DNA from: Streptosporangiaceae bacterium
GTDB lineage: Bacteria > Actinomycetota > Actinomycetes > Streptosporangiales > Streptosporangiaceae
Assembly (NCBI GenBank): GCA_030052355.1
Contig: JASIGS010000319.1
Span: forward strand, 1-9,478
Reading direction: 5' to 3'
Length of the DNA stretch: 9,478 nucleotides
Both the position numbers and the translations under genes were made by a program. Shown here one piece after another: positions 1 to 6,342 of the stretch (its first letter is position 1; each line of letters starts with the position of its first letter). Under the pieces are notes generated by a model. It had not been told where the DNA came from. It searched no databases and was given only the letters and a program-made list of their open reading frames with translations.

Positions 1-242
1 CCTCCGACCCAGGAGGCTTCCCAGTTGTAGTCACCGTTCTTGGTGGTCAGCTGGATGGTCTGATCTACGTCGGTCAGCGTCACCGACCTGACGTTGCCGG
101 ACTCGATCGCGGCGATGGCACGCGAAGTGCTCACCTGCTGGTACTGCGTCCCGGTGTTGACCAGCTTGTACAGGATCACGAGGATGATCGCGACAAAGAG
201 GATGGCCAGCACCCAGCCGCGGAAAATGCGCTTCAAATCCAT
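1..242 (-). CDS. ftsH: ATP-dependent zinc metalloprotease FtsH, N-terminal fragment
   Basis: This is the start of a membrane-anchored AAA+ protease that degrades misfolded and short-lived membrane and cytosolic proteins. Only 80 codons are inside the window; the AAA+ and HEXXH protease domains lie beyond base 1. Seen: a short basic leader MDLKRIFRG, one hydrophobic helix at about residues 10-29 (WVLAILFVAIILVILYKLV), then the start of the extracytoplasmic FtsH_ext domain (QVSTSRAIAAIESGNVRSVTL, with a VxxVTL-type strand). The MDLKR/MDVKR start is typical of actinobacterial FtsH. The start is not certain. The ATG at 240-242 has no close ribosome binding site, whereas an in-frame GTG at 255-257 lies 13 nt after AGGAGGG (271-277) and would add MGRSS. 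Its position after tilS and hpt is the usual order. A 236-bp gap after hpt suggests its own promoter. Confidence 0.93.
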   Translation of the reverse strand, partial: MDLKRIFRGWVLAILFVAIILVILYKLVNTGTQYQQVSTSRAIAAIESGNVRSVTLTDVDQTIQLTTKNGDYNWEASWVG

Positions 243-493
243 CGATGAACGGCCCACAGGTCCGGCCGGTCCCTCCTGACGAGCCTCGTGCCCCGCCGTC
301 CGAAGCGGGACTACCTTGCCTACCAGCGCGCAAGTGCGACTGTTTTGTTCCCGTCGGTTAGGCGGGAATTACTCGACGGTACACCGCGCTGGCCGTGACC
401 GGCACGCAACGGGCCGCACAGGGGCAGTGGCGGCCGCCTTACGCGTCTTACCCAGGCTAACGAACCTTGTAAGCAGGTCAGTTCCCGCGCCGC
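243..493 (-). other. hpt-ftsH intergenic region, likely ftsH promoter/leader
   Basis: About 250 bases without a credible gene lie between the hpt stop and the ftsH start. It holds the ftsH Shine-Dalgarno AGGAGGG (271-277), an inverted repeat TTCCCG-N9-CGGGAA (348-368), and a weaker hairpin with CTTAC/GTAAG arms (447-473) just after hpt. TTACAA (467-472) and TAAGAC (445-450), read on the minus strand with a 16-nt spacer, form a weak promoter-like pair. I cannot assign a promoter with confidence. The base composition is visibly less GC-rich than in the genes around it. Confidence 0.5.
348..368. repeat. Inverted repeat TTCCCG-N9-CGGGAA upstream of ftsH
   Basis: There are two perfect 6-base arms, TTCCCG (348-353) and CGGGAA (363-368), separated by nine bases, 106 bases upstream of the ftsH ATG. 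Centre-to-centre spacing of 15 bases would suit a dimeric DNA-binding protein. The site could also fold as a small hairpin in the leader, but no T-run follows on either strand, which argues against a classical terminator. The regulatory role is inferred only from position and symmetry. Confidence 0.35.
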
Positions 494-1057
494 TCAGGCG
501 CCGTTCTGCCGGTAGACGTGCTCGGCCAGAGTGCCAATGAATGGCAGGTTCCGGTATCGCTCGGCGTAGTCGAGACCGTATCCGATCACGAATGCGTCCT
601 CGATATCGAAACCAACGTACTTGACGTCCACGTCCATCCAGGCCGCGGTCGGCTTCCGCAGCAGCACGCAGACCTCTACGGACGCGGGCCCGCGCGAGCG
701 CAAGTTGCCGACCAGCCAGGATAGCGTCAGGCCGGAGTCAATGATGTCCTCGACCACTAGCACGTGCCGCCCCGTGATGTCGGCGTCAAGGTCCTTGAGG
801 ATCCGCACGACGCCCGACGACTTGGTGCCGGAGCCGTAGGAGGAAACGGCCATCCAGTCCATCTGCGCGGACAGGTGCATGGACCTTGCCAGGTCCGCCA
901 TCACCATCACGGCGCCCTTGAGCACGCCGACGAGCAGAAGTTCGCGATCAGCGTAATCAGAGTCGATTTGCGCGGCCAGCTCACTGACGCGCCGGCTCAG
1001 CTGCTCCTGACTGATCAGGACCTGCTCGAGGTCTGCTCCCATGTCATTCGCGTCCAC
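494..1057 (-). CDS. hpt: Hypoxanthine phosphoribosyltransferase
   Basis: This cytosolic purine salvage enzyme converts hypoxanthine (and usually guanine) plus PRPP to IMP/GMP and pyrophosphate. It is 187 residues, the normal family length. Seen: the LVGVLKGAV pyrophosphate-binding loop at about 42-50, the [10 protein letters not shown] segment (66-75) with the flexible catalytic loop, the PRPP-binding motif [11 protein letters not shown] at 101-111 with its two acidic residues, and the purine-binding region [19 protein letters not shown] (146-164). The GTG at 1055-1057 is chosen because GGAGGAG (1062-1068) sits just upstream and the product [11 protein letters not shown] matches the conserved actinobacterial start. 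ATG 1040-1042 is a weaker alternative. The start lies 43 nt inside tilS, so the two are probably cotranscribed and coupled. Its pyrophosphate by-product is a substrate of the nearby Ppa. Confidence 0.97.
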   Translation of the reverse strand: MDANDMGADLEQVLISQEQLSRRVSELAAQIDSDYADRELLLVGVLKGAVMVMADLARSMHLSAQMDWMAVSSYGSGTKSSGVVRILKDLDADITGRHVLVVEDIIDSGLTLSWLVGNLRSRGPASVEVCVLLRKPTAAWMDVDVKYVGFDIEDAFVIGYGLDYAERYRNLPFIGTLAEHVYRQNGA

Positions 1058-2091
1058 CCGGCTCCTCCGTCCGCCGTCGTGCTGAAGTGCAGCCTGCCAC
1101 AACGGCGCTGGCAGCGGACCCCGCCTGGCAGGTCCGCCCAGCGCTGGCCATGCCAGCTGGTGACGAGACCGTCGAGGCTCGCGACGTTCCGCTCGGAAAG
1201 CGCACCAGCCGGGCAGCCCGCGGCCAGCGCGGCGCTGCGCAGGATCCGCATCCTGATCGCGGCGGGCAGCCCGGCCAGCGCTACCGCGTCCAGGCCCTGA
1301 CTTCCGCCGCCATCAGCGGCGCCACCTCCTGCGCCGCCGATCGGGACCGCTTGCGCCGCGGCAAGGTCGTCAAGCGCGTCCGCGTCCGCGCGGAGCAGGC
1401 GCGCGGTTCTGGCCAGAGCCTCGGCGACGCCGGGCCCGAGTGCCTCCTCCAGCGCGGGCATGAGCCGCCTGACCCTGACCCTGGTGAACGCCGGATCGTC
1501 GTTCTGCGGGTCGTCCCACACCGGCAAGCCGAGCGCGACGCACGCCGCGCGAGTCTGCTCCCGGCGGAGGCCAAGCAGCGGCCGCAGGTAGCAGCCGGCA
1601 ACCGGCGCCATGCCGGCCAGCGACCTTGCGCCAGAGCCACGAGCCAGGCCGAGCAGGACGGTCTCGGCCTGGTCGTCGAGCGTGTGCCCGAGCAGGATGG
1701 CAGCAGCTCCGGCGGCCTGCGCGGCCTGTTCCAGTGCGGCGTACCTCGCCTGCCTCGCGGCCGCTTCTGGCCCTGGGTAGCAATCCGCATCGCTGCTGCG
1801 CGACCCTGGCACGCTGACGCCGACGGTCAGCACCGGGTCCAGGCCAAGGCCGGTCAGGGTCGCCGCTACCTGCTCGGCGACGCGCAGCGACCCAGGCTGC
1901 AGCCCGTGGTCGATGGTGATCCCGCCTGCCCGCACGCCCGCCTTGGGCGCTTCGAACGCGAGCCCCGCCGCCAGGGCGAGCGAGTCAGCTCCGCCGGAGC
2001 ATGCTGCCAGCGCCAGGTCGCCTGGCTCGAGGTCGGCCAGGGAGCCGCGGACCGCACGGCGCACCGCGGCGACTGCCGGATGCGGTCCCAT
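1015..2091 (-). CDS. tilS: tRNA(Ile)-lysidine synthase TilS
   Basis: TilS uses ATP to attach lysine to C34 of the CAU-anticodon tRNA-Ile, changing it from methionine to isoleucine identity. The enzyme is essential in most bacteria and releases AMP and pyrophosphate. The product is 358 residues. Seen: the PP-loop ATP pyrophosphatase signature SGGADS at 32-37, the second core motif [18 protein letters not shown] (135-152), and [19 protein letters not shown] (194-212), the conserved tRNA-contact region of the N-type domain. The C-terminal part is short compared with E. coli TilS, as is common in actinobacteria, and contains a Gly/Ala-rich insert (about 249-266). The ATG is 5 nt after the zincin stop with no good Shine-Dalgarno, so it probably depends on reinitiation by ribosomes leaving the upstream gene. 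Its 3' end overlaps hpt. Confidence 0.96.
   Translation of the reverse strand: MGPHPAVAAVRRAVRGSLADLEPGDLALAACSGGADSLALAAGLAFEAPKAGVRAGGITIDHGLQPGSLRVAEQVAATLTGLGLDPVLTVGVSVPGSRSSDADCYPGPEAAARQARYAALEQAAQAAGAAAILLGHTLDDQAETVLLGLARGSGARSLAGMAPVAGCYLRPLLGLRREQTRAACVALGLPVWDDPQNDDPAFTRVRVRRLMPALEEALGPGVAEALARTARLLRADADALDDLAAAQAVPIGGAGGGAADGGGSQGLDAVALAGLPAAIRMRILRSAALAAGCPAGALSERNVASLDGLVTSWHGQRWADLPGGVRCQRRCGRLHFSTTADGGAGWTRMTWEQTSSRS
1062..1068 (-). promoter_or_regulatory. Ribosome binding site deciding the hpt start
   Basis: GGAGGAG on the minus strand lies four bases before the GTG at 1057 (six counted from the core GGAGG). It sits inside the 3' part of tilS. It favours GTG 1055-1057 over the upstream TTG at 1102 and the downstream ATG at 1042. 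Confidence 0.75.
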
Positions 2092-2096
2092 CAGGC

Positions 2097-3209
2097 TCAG
2101 TCCGCGATGCTCGCGGTCGATGCGCCGGCGCCGTCGACGCGCTCAAGCCAGGCGTGCGGATTAGCCAGTTCGTCCCGGGTGGGCAACGTCTCCGGAGAGG
2201 TCCACACCTTGTTGAAAGTAGCCATGCCGGCTTCGTCGACGACCGCCTTGACGAAGCGCGAGCCCTGCTCGTACTGCTTCATCTTGAGGTCGATGCCGAG
2301 GATCCTGCGGATCGCCTGCTCCACCCGGCCCGCCGACCCGCGCCTTGCGCTGAACTTCGCCCTGATCTCGGCTACCGACGGCACCACTTCCGGTCCCACC
2401 GCGTCCATCACGTAGTCGCCGTGACCCTCGACCAGGGTCATCACGCAAGTCATCCGGTCAAGGATCGCGCGCTGGCGGGGGCTCTGGATGGCCTCGATGA
2501 GGCTCTCGCTGTCACCGCCGCGTACCGCGCCCGCAACGGCGTCGGCCGCCGAGCGCAACCGGTTGAGGATCGACGCCGGATCCAGGTCTGAGGCCAGCAG
2601 GAAGTCGGTCATCTGCTGCTGCACGTAAGGTCGCAGCCAGCCCACCGACGTGAACTGCGTCCGGTGCGTCTCCTCGTGCAGGCACACCCACCGGCGGAAG
2701 TCGTGCGGGTTCACATCCAGCTCGCGCTCGACCATGACGATGTTCGGTGCCACGAGGGTGAGCCGTCCGGCCGGCGCGCTGTCGCTCGGCGCGTCGGGAT
2801 CGGGCGGCAGGAACAGTTCGTACTGGCCGAGCACCCGGCCGGCGAGGTAGGCCAGGATCAGGCCTGCCTGCATCCCGGTGACCCTGGATCCGACCGCGGT
2901 GATCACTGACGCCGGGTCGGGAACCGCGCCGTTTTCGGCCATCCGCTGCACCAGGGGATCGAGCACCACCCTGAAGCCATCCACGTTGGCCCTGATCCAG
3001 CCCGGGCGGTCTACTACCGCGACGTTGCCGTCGTCAGCCGCCCCCGGCAGGCCGGTGACGTCGTGCACCGGCTGCGACACAGCCGCCGCGAGCTGCCGCA
3101 GCTCGGCGACTACCTTCCGGGCTTCGGCGAGGCTTACCTGCGGTCCTGGTCGAACCCAGCGAACCCCGGTGGAGGTCGCGACCTGCCAGTCAATCATCTG
3201 CGCGCTCAC
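2097..3209 (-). CDS. Zinc-dependent metalloprotease-like protein (Zincin_2/DUF2342 family)
   Basis: This 370-residue protein belongs to the actinobacterial DUF2342 family, now called Zincin_2, a subset of which is described as associated with coenzyme F420 producers. Seen: a zincin-type HEXXH motif, HEETH at 178-182, in the context [15 protein letters not shown], and a conserved EGHGDYVMD block at 261-269 that could supply a third metal ligand (inference). The substrate is unknown and peptidase activity has not been established for the family as far as I know. There is no signal peptide or membrane segment, so it is probably cytosolic. The GTG at 3207-3209 has GGAGG only one base upstream, uncomfortably close. 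ATG 3195-3197, 13 nt after that GGAGG, is an alternative. It sits between dacB and tilS, its usual place in actinobacteria, 77 bp after dacB. Confidence 0.9.
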   Translation of the reverse strand: MSAQMIDWQVATSTGVRWVRPGPQVSLAEARKVVAELRQLAAAVSQPVHDVTGLPGAADDGNVAVVDRPGWIRANVDGFRVVLDPLVQRMAENGAVPDPASVITAVGSRVTGMQAGLILAYLAGRVLGQYELFLPPDPDAPSDSAPAGRLTLVAPNIVMVERELDVNPHDFRRWVCLHEETHRTQFTSVGWLRPYVQQQMTDFLLASDLDPASILNRLRSAADAVAGAVRGGDSESLIEAIQSPRQRAILDRMTCVMTLVEGHGDYVMDAVGPEVVPSVAEIRAKFSARRGSAGRVEQAIRRILGIDLKMKQYEQGSRFVKAVVDEAGMATFNKVWTSPETLPTRDELANPHAWLERVDGAGASTASIAD

Positions 3210-3250
3210 CCCTCCACCGTACGTGTAGTGCGGGCGTTACGTCCTGCCGG

Positions 3251-3274
3251 GATGTTCGGTCCTCGCCAAACATC
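3251..3274 (-). terminator. Hairpin after dacB, possible terminator or attenuator
   Basis: Read on the minus strand, arms GATGTTTGG and CCGAACATC pair over nine positions (eight Watson-Crick, one U-G wobble) around a six-base loop CGAGGA. It begins 12 nt after the dacB stop and ends 41 nt before the zincin start. On the plus strand the wobble becomes a C-A mismatch, so the structure is better as minus-strand RNA. No U-tract follows, so it may reduce rather than stop readthrough. Confidence 0.5.
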
Positions 3275-3286
3275 GTGGCCGCCTCG

Positions 3287-4714
3287 TCAGCGGCATCCGC
3301 AGGAGGCCAGCACACCCGCCAGGCTGACCAAACTCGTCGCCGCGGGAACGAGCTCGGTGGGCTGGATCTGATCGGCCATCACGGCGAAGGACAGCAGCTG
3401 GCCGTTCTTCGCGTACGCGATGCCGGCCAGCGTGGCGACCGTGCTCAGGTTCCCGGTCTTTGCCCTGACCACGCCCCGTGAAGCGGGCCCTCCCGGCCCG
3501 AACACGCTCCCCCCAGCGGTCAGGGTTCCGGAGAAGTTAGCCACCGGCAGGCTGGTCAGCACCGACCTGAGTTGCGGCAGGGTGGCGGCGAGGCCGATGA
3601 GCCGGACCAGCGCCGTCGGCGTGATCGAGTCGTAGACCGACAGCCCGCTGCCGTCGTACAGATGGACGCCGGTCACGCCGAGCTTGCGCAGCACGGCCTC
3701 GACGGCGGCGGCCGCTCCGCTGAACGAGGCCGGCCGACCGGTCGCCAGGGCCACGTGCCTGGCCAGGTTCTCCGCTATGACGTTGTTGCTCTCCTCCAGC
3801 ATCCACTGCACGATTTCCGAGAGCGGCGGTGACGAGACGCTGGCCAACGTGGCGGCGCCGGCCGGCGCCGTCACCTGTGTCGGCGCGCCGCCGACGGTGA
3901 TGCCGTCGGCGCGCAGGAAGCCAGCGAACGCGGTCGCGGCCGCCAGCGCCGGGTCCGGCGAACGCGGGCGGGAGTTGGCGATGTCTGCGTCTTCCGGCGC
4001 ACCGGACGCAGTGAGAATGCCCTGATCGACCTCGAGCGGTGTGATCACCGTGACGTTCCCGGTCGTCACGTAGGCCGGAGTCCATCCCGGCGCCAGGCCT
4101 GGTCCGGTGTACAGAGAGGTGTCGTATCCGAGCCGCACGCTGCGCACTCCGCGCGCGTGCAGTGCCCGCGCCGTGCTGCCGGCGAGGGCCAGCAGGGTCG
4201 CCGGCTGCGGGTAGTTGCTGGACGGCGGCTTGCCGGCGGCCAGCGTCGGGTCGCCGCCGCCGACCAGGACGATGTTCCCCGTCGAGGCGCCAGCGACCAC
4301 CGTGGTGCGGAACGTCGCGGCCGGGCCGAGCACGTCGAGGGCTGCGACAGCCGTCGCGAGCTTGGTTGTGGACGCAGGAGTGAAACCGGAGTCGGCGTTC
4401 TGCTGATACAGCAGCTGGCCGGTAGTCAGGTCGGTGACCATGATCCCCAATTGCCGACCGAAGACCGGCGAACTCATGAAGGGCGCCAGCGCGCTGGCGA
4501 CTCCGGCCGCGGTGGCGCCGGCCGACCGGATCGGGGAACCGCTCGCGGCGCGCAGGCCCTGCGCCGGCTCTGCCAGGCGCGTCGCGGCCACACCTGGCCG
4601 CCGCCACAGCGCCAGCCGGTGGGGCAGCAGCCGCGCGACCGTGATGCCAGCCACGATCGTCAGCGCGCACACCAGCGCGAGCGCTATCGATCCGAGGCGG
4701 GCGAACCGACGCAA
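3287..4714 (-). CDS. dacB: D-alanyl-D-alanine carboxypeptidase/endopeptidase (PBP4, peptidase S13)
   Basis: This penicillin-binding protein trims the terminal D-Ala from peptidoglycan stem peptides and may cleave cross-links, acting outside the membrane. It is about 475 residues from this start. Seen: an N-terminal signal/anchor helix at about 9-27 (SIALALVCALTIVAGITVA) after a basic MRRFARLG; catalytic motif STTK (115-118), SNN (309-311) and KTG (419-421). The roughly 190-residue spacing between the first two motifs is the S13 family hallmark. The C-terminus is Cys-Gly-Cys-Arg. The TTG at 4712-4714 is chosen because AAGGGA lies seven bases upstream and the signal segment then begins normally. 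The longest frame starts at TTG 4783 and another TTG lies at 4730-4732, so the start is uncertain. It diverges from ppa and heads the zincin-tilS-hpt group. Confidence 0.93.
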   Translation of the reverse strand: MRRFARLGSIALALVCALTIVAGITVARLLPHRLALWRRPGVAATRLAEPAQGLRAASGSPIRSAGATAAGVASALAPFMSSPVFGRQLGIMVTDLTTGQLLYQQNADSGFTPASTTKLATAVAALDVLGPAATFRTTVVAGASTGNIVLVGGGDPTLAAGKPPSSNYPQPATLLALAGSTARALHARGVRSVRLGYDTSLYTGPGLAPGWTPAYVTTGNVTVITPLEVDQGILTASGAPEDADIANSRPRSPDPALAAATAFAGFLRADGITVGGAPTQVTAPAGAATLASVSSPPLSEIVQWMLEESNNVIAENLARHVALATGRPASFSGAAAAVEAVLRKLGVTGVHLYDGSGLSVYDSITPTALVRLIGLAATLPQLRSVLTSLPVANFSGTLTAGGSVFGPGGPASRGVVRAKTGNLSTVATLAGIAYAKNGQLLSFAVMADQIQPTELVPAATSLVSLAGVLASCGCR

Positions 4715-4764
4715 CGTAGGTTCCCTTCGCAAGATAGGGTTTCCCCGCGTTAGGTGCCCTTCGC
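4715..4764 (-). repeat. Imperfect direct repeat in the dacB leader
   Basis: On the minus strand GCGAAGGGCACCTAACG (4748-4764) and GCGAAGGGAACCTACG (4715-4730) are near copies, differing by one substitution and one inserted base, about 34 bp apart. The proximal copy places AAGGGA just before the chosen TTG start. The distal copy has the same Shine-Dalgarno-like core but no start codon after it. It may be a remnant duplication of the translation start region or a paired operator; position alone cannot decide. Confidence 0.45.
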
Positions 4765-4860
4765 GCGATGCACGACCCCGCAAGGGCCGACGCCGGCTAG
4801 CGGGTAGACAGCAGACAACCAGGCAACTGAGTTCGCCATCGTAGCGCCAGGGGGCGAAAC

Positions 4861-5361
4861 GTGGAATTCGACGTGATCATCGAAATCCCCAAGGGGCAGC
4901 GTAACAAGTACGAGATGGACCACGAGACCGGCCGGATCAGGCTGGACCGGATGCTGTTCACCTCGACCAGGTACCCCGCGGACTACGGCTTCATCGAAGG
5001 CACGCTGGCCAACGACGGCGACCCGCTGGATGCGCTCGTGCTGCTCGACGAGCCCACTTTCCCCGGCTGCCTGATCAAGTGCCGGGCCATCGGGATGTTC
5101 CGGATGCGAGACGAGATGGGGCCCGACGACAAGGTGCTGTGCGTGCCGGCCACAGATCCCCGGATGGCTCACTTCCGTGACATAACAGATGTCTCCGAAT
5201 TCGATCTGCTGGAGATCCAGCACTTCTTCGAGGTCTACAAGGCCCTGGAGCCAGGGAAGATGGTGGAGGCTGCCACCTGGGTCAGCATCCGTGAAGCCGA
5301 GGCCGAGATACTGGCCTCACGGAAGCGCCTGGCCGAGCAGGGGACCGGCCACCATCCGTAG
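4861..5361 (+). CDS. ppa: Inorganic pyrophosphatase, family I
   Basis: This soluble, Mg-dependent enzyme hydrolyses pyrophosphate to two phosphates, pulling biosynthetic reactions forward. The product is 166 residues, close to the usual actinobacterial length, and strongly resembles the M. tuberculosis enzyme throughout. Seen: [11 protein letters not shown] at 8-18, [12 protein letters not shown] at 38-49, signature DGDPLDALV at 52-60 with the metal-binding aspartates 52, 54 and 57, and [12 protein letters not shown] at 89-100. His21 in MDHETG is kept, but position 86, a histidine near the active site in the M. tuberculosis enzyme, is Met here (RDEMGPDD). The GTG start is supported by AGGGGG (4849-4854) six bases upstream. 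It is transcribed divergently from dacB and is followed by a 141-bp gap before crp. Confidence 0.97.
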   Translation: MEFDVIIEIPKGQRNKYEMDHETGRIRLDRMLFTSTRYPADYGFIEGTLANDGDPLDALVLLDEPTFPGCLIKCRAIGMFRMRDEMGPDDKVLCVPATDPRMAHFRDITDVSEFDLLEIQHFFEVYKALEPGKMVEAATWVSIREAEAEILASRKRLAEQGTGHHP

Positions 5362-5502
5362 ATCGGCTGCTGCCCGTAGGTGCCCAGCTCGTGCCCGGGA
5401 GGTCATCGGGCCCGCGTGGCCGCACCAGAACTGGGCAACATTCTGGAACGGACGACATACGTAATTGATCGACACTTAGTTGTCCGGGGTGCAGGAGGTG
5501 TC
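5362..5502 (+). other. ppa-crp intergenic region with likely crp promoter
   Basis: These 141 bases contain no credible gene. An AT-richer stretch around 5455-5470 (TACGTAATTGATC) could hold a -10 element, but no convincing -35 lies at the right spacing. GACA-N6-TGTC (5471-5484) is a short dyad 19 bases before the crp ATG. Arms GCCCG/CGGGC near 5393-5411 could form a weak hairpin after ppa, with no T-run. Confidence 0.35.
5493..5498 (+). promoter_or_regulatory. Strong ribosome binding site of crp
   Basis: AGGAGG followed by TGTC and ATG gives a four-base spacer. This decides the start at 5503 over the longer open frame from GTG 5380, whose extra residues do not resemble the N-terminus of actinobacterial Crp proteins. 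Confidence 0.8.
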
Positions 5503-6237
5503 ATGGCCGACGTTCCCTCACAAGAGGGCACCGTGGCCGGTGTTCCCGGCAGAGCCGGAGCCGTGGATGACGTGCTGCACGAGACGCCCCTGTTCGAGAC
5601 CCTCAGCGAAGAGGACGCGACCGCGCTGCGCGCCGACGTGATCGAGGTAGATCTGGACCGGGGCGAGCGGCTGTTCTCCGAGGGCGAAACCGGGGACAAG
5701 CTGTACATCATCCTGACCGGAAAGATCAAGCTGACCAGAGCGGCACCCGACGGCCGGGAGAACCTGCTCAGCGTGCACGGGCCCGGCGAGATGTTCGGGG
5801 AACTCTCGCTGTTCGACCCGATACCGCGCACGTCGAGCGCGACCGCGGTGACGGCGGCCCGCCTGGCCGCGCTCGGCCACGACGACCTGCGGACCTGGCT
5901 CTCAAGCCGGCCAGATGTCGCCATGCATCTGCTGCAAGCACTCGCCCAGCGGCTGCGGCGGATCAACGACGTGAAAGCCGACCTGGTCTTCACCGATGTG
6001 CCAGGCAGGGTCGCCAAGGCTCTGCTCGACCTCGCGGAGCGTTTCGGTACCGCGACGCCCGACGGCATACAGGTCAATCACGACCTGACCCAGGAGGAGC
6101 TGGCGCAGCTCGTCGGGGCTTCGCGCGAGACAGTGAACAAGGCGCTGGCCGACTTCACCGCGCGCGGCTGGATCCAGCTTGCGGCAAAGTCAGTCCTGGT
6201 GACCGACGCCGATCGGTTGCGCAAGCGAGCCCGCTGA
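5503..6237 (+). CDS. crp: Crp/Fnr-family cAMP receptor-type transcription regulator
   Basis: This dimeric DNA-binding regulator is orthologous by appearance to M. tuberculosis Rv3676 (Crp) and Streptomyces Crp, which control carbon metabolism, respiration and development genes. It is 244 residues, with about 20 unconserved residues before VDDVLHETPLF. Seen: a cyclic-nucleotide domain at about 28-140 with the phosphate-binding cassette FGELSLFDPIPRTSSATA (98-115), keeping the Gly-Glu and Arg-Thr ligands; a long dimer helix to about 165; and a winged helix-turn-helix LTQEELAQLVGASRETVNKAL (195-215) with recognition-helix Arg208-Glu209. FTDVPGRVAKALLDLA (163-178) is identical or nearly so in relatives. 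It has no Cys cluster, so it is not an Fe-S FNR-type sensor. It converges on the MBL gene. I see no clear GTG-N8-CAC site upstream, so autoregulation is not supported. Confidence 0.96.
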   Translation: MADVPSQEGTVAGVPGRAGAVDDVLHETPLFETLSEEDATALRADVIEVDLDRGERLFSEGETGDKLYIILTGKIKLTRAAPDGRENLLSVHGPGEMFGELSLFDPIPRTSSATAVTAARLAALGHDDLRTWLSSRPDVAMHLLQALAQRLRRINDVKADLVFTDVPGRVAKALLDLAERFGTATPDGIQVNHDLTQEELAQLVGASRETVNKALADFTARGWIQLAAKSVLVTDADRLRKRAR

Positions 6238-6298
6238 GGCTGCCCGGCTATTCCGGATTTATCCCGAGCCTAGTTTTGTTAGTCATGATCTTCGCGGC

Positions 6299-6319
6299 TC
6301 ATGGGTGTTGCACCCATGA
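6299..6319. terminator. Perfect hairpin between convergent crp and MBL genes
   Basis: Arms TCATGGGTG (6299-6307) and CACCCATGA (6311-6319) are exact reverse complements around a three-base loop TTG. The hairpin stands 61 nt after the crp stop and 23 nt after the MBL stop, in a locally AT-rich spacer. Because it is symmetric and lies between converging genes, it can serve as a bidirectional terminator. No T-run follows immediately on either strand, which is common for GC-rich actinobacteria but lowers certainty. A protein-binding operator is the alternative. Confidence 0.65.
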
Positions 6320-6342
6320 CCGACCGACAGATCGTTTTGCCG

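Noticed and set aside
31..333. 100-codon minus-strand frame over the ftsH start
   Set aside because: Shadow frame; the neighbouring frame gives the recognisable FtsH leader, membrane helix and extracytoplasmic segment.
1087..2415. Long 442-codon open frame on the plus strand over tilS and the zincin gene
   Set aside because: It is antisense to two clearly recognised genes, its translation is rich in Arg, Gly and Ala with no family features, and it arises from the absence of AT-rich stop codons in GC-rich DNA.
3537..4670. 377-codon minus-strand frame inside dacB
   Set aside because: It is the shifted frame of dacB, dominated by Arg, Gly and Ala runs; the dacB frame carries all three penicillin-binding motifs.
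5403..6077. 224-codon minus-strand frame antisense to crp
   Set aside because: Ser/Arg-rich translation with no motifs, fully explained as the antisense shadow of crp.
6305..6313. GTG-TTG-CAC as a possible Crp binding site next to crp
   Set aside because: Crp half-sites need about six to eight bases between GTG and CAC; here there are three, and the element is downstream of crp within a hairpin.
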